From assembly GCA_003278815.1 (NCBI GenBank), contig QCDB01000002.1, positions 1 through 64,000 of the forward strand: DNA of 64,000 nt, read 5' to 3'. Position numbers and translations under genes: made by a program. This DNA is from SAR86 cluster bacterium AG-349-I13 (GTDB lineage: Bacteria > Pseudomonadota > Gammaproteobacteria > Magnimaribacterales > TMED112). Under the pieces are notes generated by a model. The model searched no databases, had not been told where the DNA came from, and was given only the letters and a program-made list of their open reading frames with translations. Positions within the stretch are counted from its first letter, which is position 1. Every line of letters starts with the position of its first letter. This document shows, piece after piece, positions 16,760-27,027 of the stretch.

Positions 16760-17668
16760 ATGACAAAAATTAATTTTTTTATTGTAAATAAAGATCATGA
16801 AGGAAGAAGGTTGGATAACTTTCTTTTTAGTAAATTTAAAAAAGGTATCCCCAAATCTAAAATTTATAGCTCTATCCGAAAAGCAAAAATAAAAGTAAAT
16901 GGCAGAAAAACTAAACCTGATTATAAGCTTCAATCCGGTGATAAAATTGGATATCCTGAGTTGGTACAAAAAACTGATATTAATGACTCACCAAATCTAC
17001 AAGATCATATTGATTTGATAAAAGACTCTATTATCTATGACTCTAAAAACTTTGTGGTTTTAAACAAACCACCAAATTATGCAGTGCATGGTGGTTCAGG
17101 TTTAAATTTTGGAATTATTGAAATAGTCAGAAAAATTTATAAGTATTCAGAAAATTTTAACCTCGCTCATCGAATTGATAAATCAACCAGTGGATGCTTG
17201 GTTATTGCCAAAAAAATGTCGGCGTTGAGAGATATCCACAAACAATTTAGAAATAGATCGGTCAAAAAAGTTTATGAATGTATTGTAAAAGGGTCTTGGC
17301 CAAAAGAATTAAAAAAGATAAATAATAGTTTAGATATTCAAAAGACTCATAAAACAGATCAAAAAACTGTCAAAACCAATTCTGGTAAAGAATCTCTAAC
17401 AAAATTTTTTATAAATGAACAAATGAATGGCTACACAAAAATAACGGCTATTCCTCAAACTGGAAGGACACATCAAATTCGATTTCACTGTTTAGACGCT
17501 GGATTTCCAATAATTGGAGATAAAAAGTATTATCTAGGCAATTCCAAGACAGATGCCAAAAGATTAATGCTTCATGCTCGTACGATCGAATTTACTGATA
17601 ACACAGAAAAAGTAATAGCAACCTCGGAGAATGATTACGGGTTTACAGATTTTAAAAAGAGTATTTGA
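16760..17668 (+). CDS. rluC: Ribosomal large subunit pseudouridine synthase C
   Basis: The 302-residue protein has an N-terminal S4 RNA-binding domain ('RRLDNFLFSKF') and a RluA-family catalytic domain with 'NLAHRIDKSTSGCLVIAKK', containing the catalytic Asp in HRIDK. 'PQTGRTHQIRFH' follows. RluC modifies 23S rRNA at positions 955, 2504 and 2580 (E. coli numbering). The divergent pairing with rne matches the arrangement in other Gammaproteobacteria. Confidence 0.93.
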   Translation: MTKINFFIVNKDHEGRRLDNFLFSKFKKGIPKSKIYSSIRKAKIKVNGRKTKPDYKLQSGDKIGYPELVQKTDINDSPNLQDHIDLIKDSIIYDSKNFVVLNKPPNYAVHGGSGLNFGIIEIVRKIYKYSENFNLAHRIDKSTSGCLVIAKKMSALRDIHKQFRNRSVKKVYECIVKGSWPKELKKINNSLDIQKTHKTDQKTVKTNSGKESLTKFFINEQMNGYTKITAIPQTGRTHQIRFHCLDAGFPIIGDKKYYLGNSKTDAKRLMLHARTIEFTDNTEKVIATSENDYGFTDFKKSI

Positions 17669-18002
17669 ATAAGGTTACATTTATTGAAGCATCTAAACCT
17701 GAATTAAATCTAATTTCGTTAAAAGGCATTATTTGTAGATTATTACTGTAAAAAAGTGCTTGTGGATATTCATCTTCATCGTAATATTCATAGATTCCCC
17801 AAATGACAAGCCCCATTAATAATAAGGTTGCAGCATTTTCTTCATCTGATTTACATCTACCTAACATCTCAATTGGCCCATTTTCTGTGTAGATTATTTT
17901 TTTCCAACCAATTCCTTCAACAAATTCCTCTTCACAGTTATCGAGGTGGGAGGCATTAGTTAAAGATGCAATAAATAATAAAAGAAATAAATTTAATTTC
18001 AT
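17652..18002 (-). CDS. Small secreted/periplasmic protein of unknown function
   Basis: This 116-residue protein has a signal peptide (MKLNLFLLLFIASLTNA). The mature part has two Cys (DNCEEEF; GRCKSDEE) that could form a disulfide, a short hydrophobic segment (ATLLLMGLVIWGIYE) and an acidic stretch (YYDEDEYP). I recognise no family. The start at 18002 is chosen because longer versions enter tRNA-Leu. Only nine bases separate the tRNA 3' end from the ATG. The 3' end overlaps rluC by 17 bases. Confidence 0.6.
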   Translation of the reverse strand: MKLNLFLLLFIASLTNASHLDNCEEEFVEGIGWKKIIYTENGPIEMLGRCKSDEENAATLLLMGLVIWGIYEYYDEDEYPQALFYSNNLQIMPFNEIRFNSGLDASINVTLFKYSF

Positions 18003-18011
18003 AAGTTTAAT

Positions 18012-18096
18012 TGGTAGGGATGAACGGACTTGAACCGTTACGCTTTTCAGCATGCGAGTTTGAGTCGCACGTGTCTACCAATTCCACCACATCCCC
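18012..18096 (-). tRNA. tRNA-Leu (anticodon CAA)
   Basis: The 85-nt class II tRNA has a long variable arm, acceptor GGGGATG paired with CATCCCT (terminal G-U), encoded ACCA and anticodon stem TGCGA/TCGCA. The loop CTCAAAC gives anticodon CAA for UUG codons. Confidence 0.95.
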
Positions 18097-18117
18097 ATAA
18101 TTGCTATGATACATCCT

Positions 18118-20267
<2,150 letters not shown>

Positions 20268-20275
20268 GAGAATAA

Positions 20276-20578
20276 ATGAACGAAGCAGCAGGACCATCTT
20301 TTTTACCATTTTTAATGCTATTAGTATTCTTTTTGTTTATTTATTTTGTAACTATTAGACCACAACAAAAAAGACAGAAAGAACATGAAGCCCTTGTTAC
20401 ATCATTGGAAAAGGGGGATGAGGTTATGACGTCATCTGGGCTAGTAGGAAAAATAGAAAACATTACTGATCGTTATGTAAGTGTTAAATTAAACGATCAA
20501 GTCTCTATTAACATGCAAAAAGAGTTTGTAGCATCAAAATTACCGAAAGGCACTATTAACAGCATTGAATCACAGTGA
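20276..20578 (+). CDS. yajC: Preprotein translocase subunit YajC
   Basis: The 100-residue protein has one N-terminal membrane segment (FLPFLMLLVFFLFIYFVTI), then 'RPQQKRQKEHEALV' and 'GDEVMTSSGLVGKI', typical of YajC, a SecDF-associated subunit of the Sec translocon. It has a good Shine-Dalgarno (AGGAG). Its stop overlaps the GTG start of secD (GTGA). Confidence 0.95.
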   Translation: MNEAAGPSFLPFLMLLVFFLFIYFVTIRPQQKRQKEHEALVTSLEKGDEVMTSSGLVGKIENITDRYVSVKLNDQVSINMQKEFVASKLPKGTINSIESQ

Positions 20579-22413
20579 ATAAATATAAAGTCTGGCAAAT
20601 TGCATTAATTTATTCAGTGTTAGTGTTTGGTGTTATTTTTGCACTGCCTAACTTTTTTCCAACTAAACCTGCAATTCAAATTGCTTTTGGTGATTCTTTA
20701 AGAGCAGCCAATACAAATATAGTTAATGATCTATCTTCGGAACTGAAAAATAAAAACGTAACTTTTACTGAGATTGAGTTCGAGGAGAATTCTGCCAAGA
20801 TAATATTTGAGGACGTTGCAGATCAGTTGGCAGCCAGAAGGGTTCTGTCATCTTATTCTGATGGGGAATTTATTATTGCCTTAAATTCTGAACCCTCAAC
20901 ACCTGAATGGCTTAATTCAATCGGGGGAAAACCGATTAATCTAGGTTTAGATTTAGCTGGGGGAATACATTTCTTACTCGAGGTTGACACAAACAGATAC
21001 TCAGCTGAAAGATTATCTTCAGAAGGTGCATCTATTATTGATGAGCTTTCAACAAGAAACATAAATGCCAACTACATAAGTAGCAATGAAAGTATAAATA
21101 TTACGTTCAGGAATTTTAATGATCTTTCAAGTGGAAGAGATTACCTTGATCAAAATAATTTTACGACATCAGGAGCAAAATATAATATTCTCCAAAACAA
21201 TAACGATCTTAAGCTTCAATATACAGACAATTATTTATCTGAAATAGTAGATTACGCAGTTGAGCAAAACTTGGTAGCGCTACGAAATAGAGTTAATGAA
21301 TTAGGGGTATCAGAACCTATCGTACAAAGAGAAGGTAAGGGACGTATTGTGGTTGAGTTACCAGGCGTTCAAGACTCAGCATCTGCAAAAAAGATTATAG
21401 GTAAAACAGCTAATCTTGAGTTTAGATTGGAAGCAAGACCAACAGACTCTTTTCTTAGAAAAGAAAAATTTAATTACAAAAATTCATCCGGAACCAGCGC
21501 TTTTCTAGAAAAGGTTGTAATTATAACTGGAGATAATGTGACAAATGCACAAAGTAGTTTTGATGAAAGTGGGAGGCCTCAGGTAAACATTAATCTAGAT
21601 ATCGATGGTGGCAGATCAATGCAAAATGCTACCAAAGATAATATTGGAAGACGGCTTGGTGTCGTTTTAGTTGAAGAAAAAACAAGAACTTTTTTTGATG
21701 AGAATGATAATGTTTCACAAGAAAGCTTTACGGAAAAAAATGTTATAAGTAATGCGACGATACAGGCTGCATTGGGCACTGCATTTAGAATTACTGGTTT
21801 ATCTAGCAGTTACGAAGCAAGTGAGCTTGCATTACTTCTCAGAGCAGGAGCGCTTGCAGCACCTATGAAATTTGTTGAAGAACAAACCATTGGACCAACC
21901 CTTGGTCAAGATAATATTGATAAGGGATTAAATTCTGTGATTGTAGGTTTTATTTTAGTTTTTATCTTCATGTTAATTAGATATAAATTATTTGGTTTTG
22001 CTGCAAATATTGCTTTGATCTCAAACCTAATTTTAGTAACAGCAATAATGTCATTGGTGGGGGCAACTTTAACTTTACCCGGAATTGCCGGCATAGTTTT
22101 GACTGTAGGTATGGCTGTAGATGCTAATGTTCTTATTTTTGCGCGTATATCTGAAGAATTAAAAGCAAATGTTGAAGTGCAAAGTGCCATAAAAAATGGA
22201 TTCAGCAAAGCTTTTAGCACAATTATTGATGCAAATATTACTACTCTCTTAGTTGCTGTGATCTTATATTCAATTGGTACAGGTCCAATAAAAGGGTTTG
22301 CTGTTACTCTTAGTATCGGAATTATAACTTCAGTATTTACAGCAATATTTGTTACAAGATCTTTGGTGAACTTTATTTATGGTTACAGACAAATTAAGGA
22401 CTTAAAAGTTTGA
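20575..22413 (+). CDS. secD: Protein translocase subunit SecD
   Basis: The 612-residue inner-membrane RND-family protein has one N-terminal membrane segment, a large periplasmic P1 region with 'LGLDLAGGIHFLLEVD', 'ALRNRVNELGVSEPIVQREG', and five C-terminal membrane segments with 'GIAGIVLTVGMAVDANVLIFARI', which carries the conserved Asp used for proton motive force. Together with SecF it pulls exported proteins through SecYEG. It starts at a GTG overlapping yajC. Confidence 0.96.
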   Translation: MNKYKVWQIALIYSVLVFGVIFALPNFFPTKPAIQIAFGDSLRAANTNIVNDLSSELKNKNVTFTEIEFEENSAKIIFEDVADQLAARRVLSSYSDGEFIIALNSEPSTPEWLNSIGGKPINLGLDLAGGIHFLLEVDTNRYSAERLSSEGASIIDELSTRNINANYISSNESINITFRNFNDLSSGRDYLDQNNFTTSGAKYNILQNNNDLKLQYTDNYLSEIVDYAVEQNLVALRNRVNELGVSEPIVQREGKGRIVVELPGVQDSASAKKIIGKTANLEFRLEARPTDSFLRKEKFNYKNSSGTSAFLEKVVIITGDNVTNAQSSFDESGRPQVNINLDIDGGRSMQNATKDNIGRRLGVVLVEEKTRTFFDENDNVSQESFTEKNVISNATIQAALGTAFRITGLSSSYEASELALLLRAGALAAPMKFVEEQTIGPTLGQDNIDKGLNSVIVGFILVFIFMLIRYKLFGFAANIALISNLILVTAIMSLVGATLTLPGIAGIVLTVGMAVDANVLIFARISEELKANVEVQSAIKNGFSKAFSTIIDANITTLLVAVILYSIGTGPIKGFAVTLSIGIITSVFTAIFVTRSLVNFIYGYRQIKDLKV

Positions 22414-23324
22414 TGAATATACCTTTTATACAATTTAACAAATTTGGGATTATGATTTCATCATGTCTGATCCTTGTAACTTTAATTTCATTATTATTAA
22501 AAGGTCTTAACTTAGGTTTAGATTTCACTGGTGGAATTTCACTAGAACTGAAGTATGAGCAAAAAGCTGATTTAGAGAAAATAAGAAATAGTATTTCAAA
22601 AATTGAAAATTCTAATTTTGTTGTTCTTAATTATGGAAGTGATAACAGTGTCTTAATCAAATTTCAAAGTGATGAGGAATTGAGTATTAATGCACAAACT
22701 GTAATAGATCAATTATTGGCAGACAATTATCTAGGGACTGTTGAAAAGTCGGAAACTATATTTCCTCAAATTGGTGAAGAGCTAAGAGATCAAGGGGGTA
22801 TTGCTATTCTTGTAGCTATGCTTGTAATTCTTGTATACATCATTTTTCGGTTTCAAATAAAGTTTGGTTATGGTGCGATTGCTGCTTTATTTCATGACGT
22901 GTTGATTATCCTTGGGATCTTTTCGGTCTTTAATTTGACTTTTGATTTGTCAGTTCTCGCCGCATTGTTAGCAGTCGTTGGTTATTCTCTGAATGATTCG
23001 ATTGTAGTATCAGATAGGATTAGAGAAAATTTTTTAGATGAGAATAAAAAAGGCAGTTCAGAAGTCCTCCTAAATGATTCACTTAATCAGGTATTTGCAA
23101 GAACAATTATCACCTCATTCACAACATTACTAGTTTTAATAGCATTGCTTGTTGCAGGCGGTGAAGCTTTAAAGAATTTTAGTTTAGCTTTAGCAGCTGG
23201 TGTGCTGGTTGGATCTTATTCTTCAATTTTTATTGTCGTAAGAGTGTTGATGATGACAGATCTCTCTAAGAAAGATATGGAAAAACCTAAAAATGAGCCT
23301 GAAGAGTCTTATTCTTTAGATTGA
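22410..23324 (+). CDS. secF: Protein translocase subunit SecF
   Basis: The 304-residue partner of SecD has an N-terminal membrane segment, 'LNLGLDFTGGISLEL', and a C-terminal five-segment bundle with 'AALLAVVGYSLNDSIVVSDRIREN'. It starts inside the secD stop region (ATGA-type overlap) and overlaps the convergent suhB gene by 16 bases. Confidence 0.96.
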   Translation: MMNIPFIQFNKFGIMISSCLILVTLISLLLKGLNLGLDFTGGISLELKYEQKADLEKIRNSISKIENSNFVVLNYGSDNSVLIKFQSDEELSINAQTVIDQLLADNYLGTVEKSETIFPQIGEELRDQGGIAILVAMLVILVYIIFRFQIKFGYGAIAALFHDVLIILGIFSVFNLTFDLSVLAALLAVVGYSLNDSIVVSDRIRENFLDENKKGSSEVLLNDSLNQVFARTIITSFTTLLVLIALLVAGGEALKNFSLALAAGVLVGSYSSIFIVVRVLMMTDLSKKDMEKPKNEPEESYSLD

Positions 23325-24115
23325 TATCCGGCCATTACACATTTAGACAACTCTTTGAAACATTTGGGCGTTGAAATTATCATATGGTCTGAGGTATAAG
23401 TGTCTGGCACACCTTTAAAATCTGATATTAAACAGCCTGCTGTTTGTGCAATATATAGGCCTGCTAATCTATCCCATAATTTTAGACCATGGCCCCAGAA
23501 ACCATCTAGTTTACCTGCCGCACAATAAGCGATATCTAGTGAAGTACAACCTGATCTTCTCACGGTTACATCAAATTCATTAAGTAGTTTATAAGTCTCA
23601 AGCGGCTTATATATATAATTTTGATCCTTGTTTGAATGACCTGTAGAGCTCAGTAAAGCATTATTTAGAGTTGATTTAGCACTAGCTCTTATTCTTTTAT
23701 TGTTCAGTAATGCCCCTGTATCTTCACCTGCACAAAATACATCATTCCTGACTGGGTCAATAATTACAGCACAGACAACTTTTTGTTCTTTGACACATGC
23801 CAGTGAAAGGGCATAGTGAGGATATTGATATATAAAATTTCGCGTTCCATCAATCGGATCTAAAACCCAGTAAGAATCGATTTCATCTATTCCATCAGTG
23901 CCAGTTTCTTCTCCAAAATATCCAAAGTCTGGATAATGTCTTTGTAAGTTTTCGAATACTTTTTGTTCAACGTATTGATCAAGGTTTGTAGAAAAGTCAT
24001 TAGTACCTTTCTTTATGACTTTTAGATTATCAATTCTCTTACTAAATTGTATTATTTCATTTGCACCTTCATAAGCTGCATTAAGTGCTCTGTTAAGGAT
24101 TGGGGGAAGTGACAT
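23309..24115 (-). CDS. suhB: Inositol monophosphatase family protein
   Basis: The 268-residue Mg-dependent phosphatase has the FIG signature motifs 'GEETG', 'WVLDPIDGTRNFI' and 'LKLWDRLAGLYIAQTAG'. In Gammaproteobacteria SuhB also joins the rRNA antitermination complex. Its start codon is only 12 bases from the divergent trmJ, as in many relatives of E. coli. Confidence 0.92.
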   Translation of the reverse strand: MSLPPILNRALNAAYEGANEIIQFSKRIDNLKVIKKGTNDFSTNLDQYVEQKVFENLQRHYPDFGYFGEETGTDGIDEIDSYWVLDPIDGTRNFIYQYPHYALSLACVKEQKVVCAVIIDPVRNDVFCAGEDTGALLNNKRIRASAKSTLNNALLSSTGHSNKDQNYIYKPLETYKLLNEFDVTVRRSGCTSLDIAYCAAGKLDGFWGHGLKLWDRLAGLYIAQTAGCLISDFKGVPDTYTSDHMIISTPKCFKELSKCVMAGYQSKE

Positions 24116-24127
24116 AGTGAATATATT

Positions 24128-24865
24128 ATGAGTTTAAGCAAACAAGTCAAAATAATTCTGATAGAAACAACGAATTCAGGAAATATTGGATCGGCTTTAC
24201 GAGCCATGAAAACAATGAATTTTTCCCGGTTATGTCTTGTTAGACCCAAAGATTTTCCTTCTGATGAAGTAGAAACCATGGCAGCAAATGCTAAAGATTT
24301 AATAAAACAAATTGAAGTTGTAGATAACTTAGATGATGCACTAGAAGGTATGAACTTTATAGTAGGAACATCATCAAGAATGAGAAAAGTACCATGGCCA
24401 AATGAGACTCTTGAAAACGCTTCTCCCAGAATAATTAGTGAAGTTGAAAACAAAACAAATGTTGCAATATTATTTGGCAGAGAAGACAGAGGTTTAACAA
24501 ATGATGAATTACAACGCTGTAATTTACATCTTTACATACCAGCTAACAAAGATTATCCAGTGTTGAATCTATCCATGGCTGTTCAAGTAGTGTGTTACCA
24601 ATTATATATCGACGGCTTGTTGCATCAAGATTATGTTCAATCTGAATACTGGGATGTGCCTTCGGCAGAAGCAAACCATGTTAATAGGTTAATAAACCAT
24701 TTCATTGAAGTTGCTGAAGAATTAGAAGTTTTTAACAAGGGAAATCCTAGACAGATTGGAGCAAGAATAAAAAGAATGTTTACAAGAATAGGGCTAGATG
24801 AGATGGAAGTTAATTTTATGCGAGGTTTTTTATCGGCAGTAGAAAAAAAACTTAGAGATAAATAA
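24128..24865 (+). CDS. trmJ: tRNA (cytidine/uridine-2'-O-)-methyltransferase TrmJ
   Basis: The 245-residue SPOUT methyltransferase has 'ILIETTNSGNIGSALRAMKTM', 'FGREDRGLTNDEL' and 'YPVLNLSMAVQVVCYQL', which build the knotted SAM site. It also has a C-terminal helical extension typical of TrmJ, which methylates position 32 of several tRNAs. A tRNA-Glu gene follows 40 bases downstream. Confidence 0.92.
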   Translation: MSLSKQVKIILIETTNSGNIGSALRAMKTMNFSRLCLVRPKDFPSDEVETMAANAKDLIKQIEVVDNLDDALEGMNFIVGTSSRMRKVPWPNETLENASPRIISEVENKTNVAILFGREDRGLTNDELQRCNLHLYIPANKDYPVLNLSMAVQVVCYQLYIDGLLHQDYVQSEYWDVPSAEANHVNRLINHFIEVAEELEVFNKGNPRQIGARIKRMFTRIGLDEMEVNFMRGFLSAVEKKLRDK

Positions 24866-24904
24866 CTTTAAAATTTAAAATATGTAATTATAATTACCGA
24901 ATGT

Positions 24905-24975
<71 letters not shown>

Positions 24976-24980
<5 letters not shown>

Positions 24981-25000
24981 CTCTCTTTTGTGTGGCATTT
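24976..25000 (+). terminator. Probable terminator at the tRNA-Glu 3' end
   Basis: The stem TGCCAC/GTGGCA spans the tRNA CCA end and is followed by TTTT. Its overlap with the CCA end suggests termination just beyond the mature tRNA. Confidence 0.55.
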
Positions 25001-25048
25001 TGACACATAAATTCATTTTTCGTTTAAACTTTTAAGAGAGGAGTTTAT

Positions 25049-25486
25049 ATGAAATATTTTTTACTTACTTTACTTACTTTTTCGTTTATATCTTTTGCAC
25101 AAGAAGAACCAACAAGAGAGGCAGCACCTGGTGTTTGGGAGCTTACTACAGTTGATGTGAATTGGGGTTACATGAGTGACTATATGGATGGCTTGGAACA
25201 AACTTGGGTTCCAGCAGCTGAAATACAAAAAGAAATGGGCATAATTTCTGATTATGCTGTTTGGACAAGCAATAATAGCGTTGCTTATCTTGCACTTTAT
25301 TACCCTAGTCACGCAAATATGGAGCCTTGGACTGATGATCAGCAAGCTGAATTTGCTGAGAAACTTCAGGCATACCGTGAAAAGAAAGGCTTCGATGCTG
25401 AAAACTATGAAAAAATTGTAAGCACTTACAAAGATTTACGTGATATCAGAAGTGTTGAGCTTACTTATCAAATAAATTTTAAATAA
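25049..25486 (+). CDS. Secreted protein of unknown function, 145 aa
   Basis: The protein has a signal peptide (MKYFLLTLLTFSFISFAQ) and a mature part of about 127 residues rich in Glu, Trp and Tyr, with 'APGVWELTTVDVNWGYMSDYM' and 'WTSNNSVAYLALYYPS'. The spacing and aromatic pattern loosely recall dimeric ferredoxin-like alpha/beta-barrel (NIPSNAP/ABM-like) folds, but I cannot assign a family. It has a good Shine-Dalgarno (AGAGGAG). A hairpin follows the stop codon. Confidence 0.7.
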   Translation: MKYFLLTLLTFSFISFAQEEPTREAAPGVWELTTVDVNWGYMSDYMDGLEQTWVPAAEIQKEMGIISDYAVWTSNNSVAYLALYYPSHANMEPWTDDQQAEFAEKLQAYREKKGFDAENYEKIVSTYKDLRDIRSVELTYQINFK

Positions 25487-25493
25487 TTTTTTA

Positions 25494-25518
25494 GTGCGGT
25501 GTAAAAAGCCGCACATTT
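25494..25518 (+). terminator. Hairpin, weak terminator
   Basis: GTGCGG/CCGCAC with a nine-base loop is followed by a short, broken T-rich run (ATTTTATG). It lies between two unknown genes and may only partly stop transcription; the next ATG is at 25520. Confidence 0.45.
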
Positions 25519-25519
25519 T

Positions 25520-25888
25520 ATGGAACTTATATTAATACCTTTTGTCTATTATGCATTCTGCGGTTTTGCTATTGTATTTTCAATTATCAATGAGTTAGAT
25601 CTATTGCTTAAGGTCACTAATAATAGGATCGCCTTTAATACATATCTTTTTTTAGAGCTTATAGTTTCTAGCTCTCTAATTACTTATTCAATATTAAGAT
25701 CTAATTATGTCCTCTTAATAATTGGATTTGTAATATTTATATCAGCATTAGTTAGTCTATGGTGGAGGGAGAGCTTTATTAAGATGATTAACGAAATAGG
25801 TAATAAATTTGACCATATAAATGCTTTGACCTACTTTGCCCTAGCTGCTTTAATTTATTTTTTTGAATTCACATCTTCAATTACTTAA
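25520..25888 (+). CDS. Small membrane protein of unknown function
   Basis: This 122-residue protein has four predicted membrane segments (about 4-24, 40-60, 63-85 and 102-118) and few charges, apart from 'WWRESFIKMINEIGNKFDH' between segments three and four. No family was recognised. It stands alone between a hairpin and the Fur-controlled iron transport operon. Confidence 0.6.
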   Translation: MELILIPFVYYAFCGFAIVFSIINELDLLLKVTNNRIAFNTYLFLELIVSSSLITYSILRSNYVLLIIGFVIFISALVSLWWRESFIKMINEIGNKFDHINALTYFALAALIYFFEFTSSIT

Positions 25889-25915
25889 GCAAGCTAAATG
25901 CTTAGTAAATTTCTC

Positions 25916-25936
25916 AATTGAGAACGATTCTCATTT
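25916..25936. promoter_or_regulatory. Fur box upstream of the ferric-iron ABC operon
   Basis: AATTGAGAACGATTCTCATTT contains the palindrome GAGAACGATTCTC and fits the Fur consensus. It lies about 20-40 bases before the start of the iron-binding lipoprotein, an ideal position for repression in iron-replete cells. Confidence 0.75.
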
Positions 25937-25956
25937 AGGTTATGATCTATACCACC

Positions 25957-26985
25957 ATGAAATCACTTAAATTTTTAATAAAGATACTATTTTTTTCTTT
26001 GATTGTTGTGGGATGTTCTCCTGTAGAGGAGGTGAACGTTTACACATCAAGACATTATGATGTGGATGATATTCTTTATGCTGAATTTACAAAGAAAACT
26101 GGTATCAAAGTAAACATAATATCTGGATCTGGAGGTGCTTTAATGGAACGACTTAAAGCAGAAGGTCAAAACTCTCCAGGTGACGTCTTTTTTACAGTTG
26201 ATGCTGGTAATTTAGCAAATTTTCAAAAAGCTGGTTTCTTGCAACCAATTGAATCAGAGAATATTAAAAATATCATACCAGTTGAATTGAGAGGACCAAA
26301 TAATGAATGGGTTGCAATCGCTAAAAGGGCTAGAGTGATTTTTTATAACCCAGAATCTGTTGCTGAAGATGAAATTAAAAATATTTCGTATGAGGATCTT
26401 AGCTCGGAAACTTGGAAAGGTAGAATTGTAGTTCGAAGTTCTTCTAATATGTACAATCAATCACTAGTTGCTTCTCTTATTTCAAATTTAGGAATTAAAG
26501 ATACAGAGATATGGGCTAATGAATTTGTGAATAATTTTGCTAGAACTCCACAGGGAAATGACAGATCACAACTTATGGCAGTCGCCAACGGACTTGCTGA
26601 TATCGCAATTGCAAATACTTATTACGTTGGGATAATGTTGGCTGGTAAGGGCGGTGAAGAACAACGAAAAGCTGCACAAAAACTAAAAATTGCATTTCCA
26701 AATCAAGATAACAGAGGAACACATGTCAATATCAGCGGGGGAGGAATTTTAAAGTATTCTCCTAATAAGAAAAATGCCGAAATGTTTCTAGAATTTTTGC
26801 TTTCTGAAGAAGCACAAACACACATTGTAAATAATTCATTTGAGTATCCTGTAATTAACACGATTGCACCACATCCTATCATTGCAAAATTTGGCGATTT
26901 TAAGATGGATAAAACATCTGTTGCTGACTTTGGCACATATAATCCAGAAGCAGTGAAATTAATGGACAGAGCTGGCTGGAAATAG
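25957..26985 (+). CDS. fbpA: Ferric iron ABC transporter, substrate-binding lipoprotein
   Basis: The protein of about 342 residues belongs to the FbpA/FutA/IdiA class of Fe3+-binding proteins: 'VNVYTSRHYDVDDILYAEF', 'GDVFFTVDAGNLANFQKAG', 'TPQGNDRSQLMAVANGLADIAIANTYYVG'. The paired Tyr near 'NTYY' are the expected iron ligands. The lipobox VVGC makes it an inner- or outer-leaflet lipoprotein. The start at 25957 gives a normal lipoprotein signal; an upstream ATG at 25942 is less likely. It heads a three-gene operon behind a Fur box. Confidence 0.93.
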   Translation: MKSLKFLIKILFFSLIVVGCSPVEEVNVYTSRHYDVDDILYAEFTKKTGIKVNIISGSGGALMERLKAEGQNSPGDVFFTVDAGNLANFQKAGFLQPIESENIKNIIPVELRGPNNEWVAIAKRARVIFYNPESVAEDEIKNISYEDLSSETWKGRIVVRSSSNMYNQSLVASLISNLGIKDTEIWANEFVNNFARTPQGNDRSQLMAVANGLADIAIANTYYVGIMLAGKGGEEQRKAAQKLKIAFPNQDNRGTHVNISGGGILKYSPNKKNAEMFLEFLLSEEAQTHIVNNSFEYPVINTIAPHPIIAKFGDFKMDKTSVADFGTYNPEAVKLMDRAGWK

Positions 26986-27027
26986 CAATACTCTCTTTGG
27001 TATCATTGGAAATTAAGATTTTAATCT

